From Lentzea sp. NBRC 105346 (GTDB lineage Bacteria > Actinomycetota > Actinomycetes > Mycobacteriales > Pseudonocardiaceae), in contig NZ_BSTQ01000027.1 in the NCBI RefSeq assembly GCF_030269605.1, positions 1 through 64,000 on the forward strand: a stretch of 64,000 nt of DNA. The letters are read 5' to 3'. The notes beneath the pieces were generated by a model. It searched no databases. It had not been told where the DNA came from and saw only the letters and a list, made by a program, of their open reading frames with translations. Shown here piece by piece: positions 58,021-64,000 of this stretch. Made by a program: the position numbers and the translations under genes. Numbering within the stretch: position 1 is the first letter of the stretch; the number at the start of each line of letters is the position of its first letter.

Positions 58021-61000
58021 CGCTCCGGATCAGTTCCTTGATCCCGTTCTCGTCCAGCAGGTCGGACGGGCGCAACGTGTGGTCGTGCCGCACGTAGTGG
58101 AACGCCGCGCGAACCTTGTCCAGCGGGGTGTCCACGAGCGCCGCCCACGCGAGCCGGTATGCCGCAAGCTGGACTGACAGCGCCGGGAGTTTTTCCGGTT
58201 CCGGCACCGCACCCGTCTTCCAGTCGACGACGGTCCACCCGCCGTCGTCATCGCGGAAGACGGCGTCCATCCGCCCGCGCACCGAGATGCCGTCGAACTC
58301 GGCCTCGAACGGCACCTCGACGTCGTGCGGCGCGCGGTCCGCCCAGGCACTGCCGAGGAACGCCTCCTTGAGCTGCTCCAGGTCCGAGTCGGGGGCGGCG
58401 TCCTCGTCGCCCGCGCCGGGCAGGTCGTCGATGTCGAGCAGCCTCGTGGCGCCGAACCGGTTCTCCAGCCACGTGTGGAACGCCGTACCGCGCCTGGCCA
58501 GCGGGTTCGGCGGGAACGGCAGCGGGCGGCGGAGCCTGCGGGCCAGCAGGTCCGGGTCCTTGGCGAGCTCGACGAGCTGGCTGACGGACAGGTTCTCCGG
58601 CAGCACGACCTCTTCGCGCCGGTTCGCCGCCGCGGCCCGTTCGGCGAGCAGCACCTCGACGTCCTGTGCCCAGCCCTCCGGATCCTCTTCCTCGTCTTCT
58701 GGTGGCGGTGCCTCCTCCTCGTCGAACAGGTTGAGCTGCGCGGGGATCTGGGCCTCGGCCTGCAGGGTCTCGAGTGCCGCCAGGACCATCGCCGCGCCGT
58801 CGGCCACGGCGTGCCTGCGCCGGCCGAGCGGGTCGTTCGGCCACTGAGCCTGCTTGACCTCGGCGGCGAGCGGGTTCTCCTCGTTGTCGTCGGGCTCCTC
58901 GGCCCACACGGCGACGTCGCCGGGCGAGTCCTCACCGGTCATGACCGCGTGCAGCTCGGTCAGGAACGTCGAGGGACCCTTGGGTTTCTCGCCCGCCTCG
59001 GCCCACCAGTGACCCGACAGCAGCAGGCTGTGCTCGGCCCGCGTCACGCCGACGTACAGCAGCCGCCGTTCCTCGACGAGCCTGCGGTCCTCGAACTCCT
59101 CGGCGTGCCGGTCCAGTGCCTCGTCGATCTCCTTGCGGTTCATGCCCGCGCTCGCCTTGAGGACCGGCAGGTCCGCTCGGTCACCCCGCAGGCTCGCGGG
59201 CAGCTCCGTGACGTTCTTCAGCCAGCACGACGACTTCTTGCGGCCGGGGAAGACGTCCTTGACCAGGTGCGGCAACGCGACGATGTGCCACTCAAGGCCC
59301 TTGGCACTGTGCACGGTCAGCACCTGCACGCGGTCCTCGGCGACCTCGACCTCGCCGGGTTCCAGGCCGTCCTCGGCGTGTTCGGCGGTGTACAGGTAGT
59401 CGAGCAGCGACGACAGCGTCGCACTCGGGCTGGCCTGCGCGTAGTCCGCCACGACGTCCGCGAACGCGTCGAGGTGCGCCCGGCCGACGCTGCCCGGCCG
59501 CGCCATCGCCTCGATGTCCAGCAGCAACGTGCGTTCGACGTCCGCGACCAGCTCCGGCAGCGGCTGGTCGAGCCGTCTCCGGAGTGCGGCCAGCTCGCCG
59601 CCGAGCCTGCGGATCCGGCGGTACCCGTCCGGCGAGTAGTCCTGCGGGTCGCCGGGGTCGTCCAGCGCGTCGGCGAGCCCCGCCTGTTCGGCGTGCTCAC
59701 CGGGCAGGGCGTCCGCGATCACCATCAGCGGATCGTCCACAACGGACTGCCTGCTCGGCGCACCCGCCAGCTCGCGCGCCCGTTTCCACAGCGCGGCCAG
59801 GTCTTTCGCCGCGACGCGCCACCGGCTCCCGGTGAGCAGCCGCGCGGCCGCGGTACCCGCCAGCGGGTCGATGAGGACGCGGAGCGCACTGGTCAGGTCC
59901 CGCACCTCGGGTTCGTCGAGCAGGCCGCCGAGCCCGACGACCTCGACCGGCAGGCCCCGGTCCCGCAGGGCCGCCGCGATCGCCGCCATGTCCGACCTTC
60001 TCCTGACGAGCACGGCCGCGGTCGGCGGCTTGTTGTGCTCGTCGAGGTGTGCTTCCCATTGCGCGGCAACGATGTCCGCCATCCAGTTCAGCTCGGCCCG
60101 GATATCGGGGTGCAACGCCAGGCGCACGTCACCCGGTGTCGCCCCCGGCTTGGCCTTCAGTTCATCGACGTCGAGGCCGGCATCCCGGAGCGGCTGCGAC
60201 ACGGCGTTCGCGAGCGTCAGCACCTCGGGCGGGTTGCGGAAGCTGGTGAGCAGCCCGAACTTGTTGGTGGGCGGGAAGTCGTCGGTGAACCGCGGCAGGT
60301 TCGCCGCACTCGCGCCGCGCCAGCCGTAGATCGCCTGGGCGGGGTCGCCGACGGCCGTGACGGGCATCGGTTTCCCCTGTCCGAACAGGGATCGCAGCAG
60401 CACCCGTTGGGCATGGCCGGTGTCCTGGTACTCGTCGAGCAGGACCGTGCCGTACCGGTCGCGTTCGCCCTGCGCGACCTCCGGGTGCCCGCTGGCGAGC
60501 TTGGCGGCGAGGCTCATCTGGTCGGCGAAGTCCATCGCCGCTTCCCGGCGTTTGCGCTGCTGGTACGCCTCCAACAACGGCAGGAGCGCGACGCGGAGCC
60601 GTTGCGCGGCAACGACTTCCTTCAGCTTGACGGGCAGGCCGTCGCGCTGACCTTTGGCCTTGGGTGCGTTCTCGATCAGCTGGGCCAGCTTGGTCGCGTG
60701 GTCTTTGAGTTGCTCGGGTTCGACCAGGTGCTCGCCCAGTTCGCCGGCGAGCGCCAGCAGGTACCCGGTGATGGTCGCGGGCACCTTGTCCGTGTCGATG
60801 TCGTGCGCCCACGTGGCGACGACGCGATGCGCCAGCTGCCACGACGCCGTCTCGGTGAGCAGCCGCACGCCCGGTTCGACCGGCAGCCTGAGCCCGTGCT
60901 CGCCGACCAGCCGCCCCGCGTAGGCGTGATAGGTCAGGATCGTCGGCTCGCCGGTCAGCACGGCCATCCGCCGCTCGCCGCTGGGATCCAGCTCGTCCAG

Positions 61001-61279
61001 CAACCCCGCCCCGGCCAGCCTGCGCAGCCGGGCCCGTACCCGGTCCGCGAGCTGCCGCGCGGCCTTGCGGGTGAAGGTGAGGCCGAGGACCCGGTCCGGC
61101 GTGACGAACCCGTTGGCCACCAGCCACACCACTCGCGCGGCCATGGTCTCGGTCTTGCCGGCACCGGCGCCGGCGACGACGAGCGAGGGCATCGCGGGTG
61201 CCGCGATCACCGCCGCCTGCTCGGGCGTCGGTTTGTTCAGCCCCAGCGCGTCCGCGACCTCGAACGGGGAAACGGTCAC
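58010..61279 (-). CDS. adnB: AdnB, UvrD-like helicase-nuclease subunit
   Basis: This 1089-residue motor-nuclease subunit belongs to the AdnAB complex, which resects DNA double-strand breaks in actinobacteria. Walker A is VVAGAGAGKTETMAARV near residues 34-45. UvrD motifs follow: GLTFTRKAARQLADRV, VLLDEYQDTGHAQRVLLRSL (motif II), GDPAQAIYGWRGASAANLPR (motif III) and TVHSAKGLEWHIVALP (V); RLLYVGVTRAEHSLL is motif VI. The C-terminal RecB-type nuclease has RGTAFHTWLENRFG, and then TVVDWKTGAVPEP with the catalytic Asp and Lys. I chose GTG 61279; the extension upstream is non-conserved. Length matches mycobacterial AdnB. Confidence 0.93.
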   Translation of the reverse strand: MTVSPFEVADALGLNKPTPEQAAVIAAPAMPSLVVAGAGAGKTETMAARVVWLVANGFVTPDRVLGLTFTRKAARQLADRVRARLRRLAGAGLLDELDPSGERRMAVLTGEPTILTYHAYAGRLVGEHGLRLPVEPGVRLLTETASWQLAHRVVATWAHDIDTDKVPATITGYLLALAGELGEHLVEPEQLKDHATKLAQLIENAPKAKGQRDGLPVKLKEVVAAQRLRVALLPLLEAYQQRKRREAAMDFADQMSLAAKLASGHPEVAQGERDRYGTVLLDEYQDTGHAQRVLLRSLFGQGKPMPVTAVGDPAQAIYGWRGASAANLPRFTDDFPPTNKFGLLTSFRNPPEVLTLANAVSQPLRDAGLDVDELKAKPGATPGDVRLALHPDIRAELNWMADIVAAQWEAHLDEHNKPPTAAVLVRRRSDMAAIAAALRDRGLPVEVVGLGGLLDEPEVRDLTSALRVLIDPLAGTAAARLLTGSRWRVAAKDLAALWKRARELAGAPSRQSVVDDPLMVIADALPGEHAEQAGLADALDDPGDPQDYSPDGYRRIRRLGGELAALRRRLDQPLPELVADVERTLLLDIEAMARPGSVGRAHLDAFADVVADYAQASPSATLSSLLDYLYTAEHAEDGLEPGEVEVAEDRVQVLTVHSAKGLEWHIVALPHLVKDVFPGRKKSSCWLKNVTELPASLRGDRADLPVLKASAGMNRKEIDEALDRHAEEFEDRRLVEERRLLYVGVTRAEHSLLLSGHWWAEAGEKPKGPSTFLTELHAVMTGEDSPGDVAVWAEEPDDNEENPLAAEVKQAQWPNDPLGRRRHAVADGAAMVLAALETLQAEAQIPAQLNLFDEEEAPPPEDEEEDPEGWAQDVEVLLAERAAAANRREEVVLPENLSVSQLVELAKDPDLLARRLRRPLPFPPNPLARRGTAFHTWLENRFGATRLLDIDDLPGAGDEDAAPDSDLEQLKEAFLGSAWADRAPHDVEVPFEAEFDGISVRGRMDAVFRDDDGGWTVVDWKTGAVPEPEKLPALSVQLAAYRLAWAALVDTPLDKVRAAFHYVRHDHTLRPSDLLDENGIKELIRSVSS

Positions 61280-61358
61280 GGCGCGGCCTCGGGGTCGACG
61301 GGGAAGGAACACCCCATCCTGCCCGCCGCCCGCGCCGCGCGCTCACAGGCCCCTGGGC

Positions 61359-61390
61359 GCTTGGTGGTGCGCCTGCGAGTACCACCAAGC
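61359..61390. repeat. Inverted repeat 1 in adn gap
   Basis: GCTTGGTGGT (61359-61368) and ACCACCAAGC (61381-61390) are perfect 10-bp arms around a 12-base loop. The loop contains GCGAGT, similar to the CAAGT preceding ACCACC in the second repeat, so both belong to one family. Confidence 0.75.
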
Positions 61391-61452
61391 CGCTGGCAGG
61401 AGCGAACCACTCCCGCACTGTGCGCCACGTGCTCACGCACCCCAAGGCGCTC

Positions 61453-61512
61453 GGTGGTGCGTGTGCAAGTACCACCAACTGTGGTGTCGGTGGTACTTGC
61501 ACACGCGCCGCC
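61453..61512. repeat. Inverted repeat 2 in adn gap
   Basis: GCGTGTGCAAGTACCACC (61459-61476) and GGTGGTACTTGCACACGC (61489-61506) are perfect 18-bp arms with a 12-base loop. The stem extends by six more bases at the outer ends with two mismatches (61453-61512). It is strong enough to act as a terminator of adnA. Confidence 0.85.
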
Positions 61513-61586
61513 ACCCCACGGATGCGAGCGAACGACTCCCCCGCTGCCCGCCGGTCGCGCCCGGTGCGCACCGGGCCCAGAGCGAC

Positions 61587-61635
61587 CGTCATGGCCACTT
61601 TGACGGACCTGAGGTCCGTGAAGGTGGCCATGACG
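61587..61635. repeat. Inverted repeat 3 in adn gap
   Basis: The 24-base arms 61587-61610 and 61612-61635 match with two mismatches around a single base. The arm reads CGTCATGGCCAC(C/T)TT(C/G)ACGG and then ACCT. It lies 15 bp downstream of the adnA stop codon and would terminate or stabilise the adnA mRNA. Confidence 0.85.
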
Positions 61636-61649
61636 GCACTCACCGGCGG

Positions 61650-64000
61650 TCACTCGCTCACCTGCCTCCCCGAGGGGTGGATCGGGCAGCTCGTGCGAGC
61701 CGGGCACCGGTCGCAGTCCGTGTTCTCCCGCGCCGTGTACTCGGGCCCGACGCACGACTCCGCCGCGTCCTGCACGACCTCCAGCCACTTCCGCACACCC
61801 TGCTCGTCGAGCGGCGCCTGAGCCCGCTCAACCGCCCCACCCCGCCCCTCGCGCGCGACGTACAACAACCGCGCACCCCCAGGCTCAGTACCCAGCCCGA
61901 TATGCGTGAACCCACCAAGAGCAGTCGCGAGCTGATAGACGGCGAGCTGCGGGTGCTCCTCGCCCTGCTCCTTGGTCACGGGGTTCTTGCCGGTCTTGAT
62001 GTCCACGACGACCGGCCGCCCGTCAAGATCGGTCTCCAGCCGGTCGACCCGGCCGCGGACCTGTAGCCAGGGGCCGTTCTCCCGCTGCGGCACCTGGACC
62101 GACATCTCCTCCTCGATCGCGACCTGGGTGAGCTGGCCGCGGCTGGACGTGAGCCAGTTCAGGAACGTGTCGAGCATCTTCTCGACACGGATCCGTTCGC
62201 GCCGCGAGAACCAGGGCGCCCCGGCGTCGACCGCCGCCCACGCCTCGTCCAGCTTCTCCTTCAACGAAGCGGCGTCGGCGCCGGAGGCGGCCGCCTGCGC
62301 CAGGGCGTGCACGAGGGTGCCGGTGACGGACGGCAGCTCGGCCGGGTCCTGCCCGCCGTGCCGTTCGACGACCCAGCGCACCGGGCACTTGGTGATCACC
62401 TCGATGGTCGACGGCGACACGCTGACCTTCTGCTCCTCGGTCCACAGCGGGTCTTCCGTCGTCACCTCGGCCAGCCCGTACCACGCGTCCGGATGTGCGC
62501 CGGGAACGCCGGCATCCGCCAACCGCGCCAGCTGCACGGCCGCGCGCTGCCGTCGCGAGGGCTCCTCGTCGTCGTCACACACCACGCGCCGCAGTTCGCC
62601 GACGAGCTCGGCCAGCACCAGGCCACGCGAGGGCCGGTGCAGTGGTCGTTCGTCCTCGTCGGTGGACAACCCGTCCAGCTCGTCCAGGAACCGCGAGGGC
62701 TGCTCGTCCTCGCCGCGCACCGCGCTGACCAGCAACCGAGTCCGCGCCCGCGACGCCGCGACCAGCAGCAGGCGGCGCTCCTCGGCCAGCAGCGGCGCGG
62801 ACGACGACACCTGCGACGACGGGTCCAGCCCGGACAGCACGTCGACCATCCGCTCGACGCCCAGCAACGTGCCGCGCAACCGCAGGTCCGGCCAACTCCC
62901 CTCCTGCACGCCCGGCACCGCGACGACCGTCCACTCGCGACCGGCGGCGGCGTGCGCCGTCAGCACCGCGACGGCCTCGCCCACGGGCGCCGACGCGGCC
63001 AGCGAGTCGCCCACGATCTGTTGTGCGGCAAGGTAGTCCGTGAAGCCGGCGGTATCCGAACCTGGCAGGCGGTCGACGTACTTCGCGGCCGCCTCGAACA
63101 ACCCGACGATCGCGTCCAGGTCGCGGTCCGCCTGCATGCCGGAGGTCCCGCGCCGCCCGGACTGCTGCACCCACCGGTCCTGCAGCCCGCTCGCCGTCCA
63201 CAGTGCCCACAGGACCTGCTCGACCGACTTGTTCTTCGCGATCTCCTCGCGCGCGGCCTTCAGCAACCCCGCGATCCGCCTGGCGGGCACCGCCTCGGAG
63301 TCCTCCAGCGCGGCCAGCCGGTCGTCGTTCTCGATCACCTCGACCAGCAGCTGACCGCTCGGCCGGTCACCGCCGGCGGCCATCTCCAGCCTGCGCAGCC
63401 CGCGCCGGAGTTTGCGCAGCGCCAACGGATCCGCGCCGCCGAGCGCCGAGGAGAGCAGCATTGCCGCGGTGTCCTCGTCGAGGCTGCCCGGCACGGCGGC
63501 GCACCGAAGTAGCGACAGGAACGGCCGCACCGCGGGCTGCTGCGCCAGCGGTAGTTCGTCCGACGGCACCGCCACCGGCACGCCCGCGGCGAGCAAAGCC
63601 CGTTGCAACACAGGCAGTTCCCGCGTGGTGGACCGCACCAGCACGGCCATCTGCGACCACGGCACCTCGTCCACCAGGTGCGCGCGCCGAAGCTGGTCCG
63701 CGACCCAACTGGCCTCCTGCGCCGCCGACGCGAGCAGCCGCACCTGCACGTTCCCGGTGCCGTCAGCGGGAACCACGTTCCTGGTGGGCGACGAAGCGGG
63801 CAGCCTCGACGCGAGCCTCGCCACGGCGTCCCGAACCTCGGGCGTCATCCGGTAGCCCTGCGTCAGGACGACCGTCTCGCCGTCGATCTCCTGCAGGATC
63901 CTCGGGTCGGCCCCCCGGAAAGTGAAGATCGCCTGGTCCGGATCGCCGGCGATCAGGAACCGCTCCGCCGCCTTCCCGAGCGTCCGAATCAGCCGATACT
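61650..64000 (-). CDS. adnA: AdnA, UvrD-like helicase-nuclease subunit (5' part missing)
   Basis: The last 783 residues are present; the start lies beyond the window. The first readable residues include FLIAGDPDQAIFTFRG, a UvrD motif III, and GYRMTPEVRDAVARLA. Later blocks are VLTAHAAAGREWTVVAVPGV and RRLLLVAASRARTRLLVS. The C-terminal nuclease has TGTLVHALAQAAASG and VVDIKTGKNPVTKEQ with the catalytic Asp and Lys. The end carries Cys residues in DAAESCVGPEYTA and CDRCPARTSCPIHPSG that should hold an iron-sulfur cluster as in AddB and AdnA. It is upstream of adnB, as in M. tuberculosis Rv3202c-Rv3201c, but separated by 370 bp. Confidence 0.93.
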   Translation of the reverse strand, partial: YRLIRTLGKAAERFLIAGDPDQAIFTFRGADPRILQEIDGETVVLTQGYRMTPEVRDAVARLASRLPASSPTRNVVPADGTGNVQVRLLASAAQEASWVADQLRRAHLVDEVPWSQMAVLVRSTTRELPVLQRALLAAGVPVAVPSDELPLAQQPAVRPFLSLLRCAAVPGSLDEDTAAMLLSSALGGADPLALRKLRRGLRRLEMAAGGDRPSGQLLVEVIENDDRLAALEDSEAVPARRIAGLLKAAREEIAKNKSVEQVLWALWTASGLQDRWVQQSGRRGTSGMQADRDLDAIVGLFEAAAKYVDRLPGSDTAGFTDYLAAQQIVGDSLAASAPVGEAVAVLTAHAAAGREWTVVAVPGVQEGSWPDLRLRGTLLGVERMVDVLSGLDPSSQVSSSAPLLAEERRLLLVAASRARTRLLVSAVRGEDEQPSRFLDELDGLSTDEDERPLHRPSRGLVLAELVGELRRVVCDDDEEPSRRQRAAVQLARLADAGVPGAHPDAWYGLAEVTTEDPLWTEEQKVSVSPSTIEVITKCPVRWVVERHGGQDPAELPSVTGTLVHALAQAAASGADAASLKEKLDEAWAAVDAGAPWFSRRERIRVEKMLDTFLNWLTSSRGQLTQVAIEEEMSVQVPQRENGPWLQVRGRVDRLETDLDGRPVVVDIKTGKNPVTKEQGEEHPQLAVYQLATALGGFTHIGLGTEPGGARLLYVAREGRGGAVERAQAPLDEQGVRKWLEVVQDAAESCVGPEYTARENTDCDRCPARTSCPIHPSGRQVSE

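Larger units (their letters stand above)
61280..61649. other. adnA-adnB intergenic region with three palindromes
   Basis: The 370 bp between adnA stop and adnB start hold no plausible gene. They contain three separate inverted repeats (listed individually) plus GC-rich filler. Actinobacterial adnA and adnB are, as I know them, closely spaced, so this gap is unusual. It may separate the transcription or translation of the two subunits, or carry their terminator and promoter. Confidence 0.6.

Noticed and set aside
1..64000. CRISPR arrays, tRNA genes, insertion sequences
   Set aside because: I saw no spaced identical repeats, no cloverleaf and no transposase-like protein.

Overview
The window is high-GC actinomycete chromosome with long collinear operons, GTG and TTG starts and frequent 4-bp start/stop overlaps. 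Gene content and order (RNase H/phosphatase, zinc-ribbon, Nif3-like, CobC-like, LMW phosphatase, SURF1 and CobD; then NudC, a potassium channel and AdnB/AdnA) match blocks I remember from Mycobacterium tuberculosis. The protein style suggests a Pseudonocardiales-type organism (Lentzea/Saccharothrix/Amycolatopsis relatives). That placement is inference, because no 16S gene is present.

Layout. (1) 257-2524: an RNB-domain RNase, a small SPOR-like protein, a very large nested hairpin and an unknown protein. (2) 2545-9613: a minus-strand type IV secretion (conjugation-like) operon with pilin-like, PrgI/VirB3-like, VirB4 ATPase, VirB6-like, VirB8/ConB-like and CwlT-like genes. No relaxase or coupling protein is visible. 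A divergent ParB-like gene follows (9971-10315). (3) 10420-14790: a metzincin-like protease, a small beta-sandwich protein and a secreted DUF6345-like protein. (4) 14943-16469: threonine synthase directly downstream of RNase P RNA. (5) 16540-28737: a housekeeping block with the CobC/Nif3/zinc-ribbon/RNase H operon, polyprenyl synthase, PtpA-like phosphatase, SURF1 and CobD. It is interrupted by an XRE-TPR regulator, a DUF1349 protein and an HTH/PIN toxin-antitoxin pair.

(6) 28810-36561: a four-gene Wadjet type II (JetABCD) anti-plasmid system, fully overlapping. JetC carries a perfect 57-bp palindrome inserted in frame at its hinge, and JetD has lost the family's key Toprim residues. (7) 36565-41551: small regulator/enzyme modules (MarR/NmrA-like, TetR/Rox-like FAD monooxygenase, AraC/phytanoyl-CoA dioxygenase-like). 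(8) 41548-57007: NudC, an M16 peptidase pair, a DUF2207 protein, tandem zinc metallopeptidases, a two-component system with a helically phased operator, amidohydrolase/MarR, a K+ channel and an M20 peptidase. (9) 57070-64000: a DoxX-like protein, an unknown protein and the AdnB/AdnA helicase-nuclease genes. The two adn genes are separated by about 370 bp packed with palindromes, and adnA runs off the window.

Taken together, the genes cover DNA-end processing (AdnAB), anti-plasmid defence (Jet) and possible DNA transfer (the type IV cluster), set among conserved metabolic genes. Short palindromic repeats have entered several of these loci. Functional statements rest on motifs readable in the translations and on remembered family features; no database search was made.
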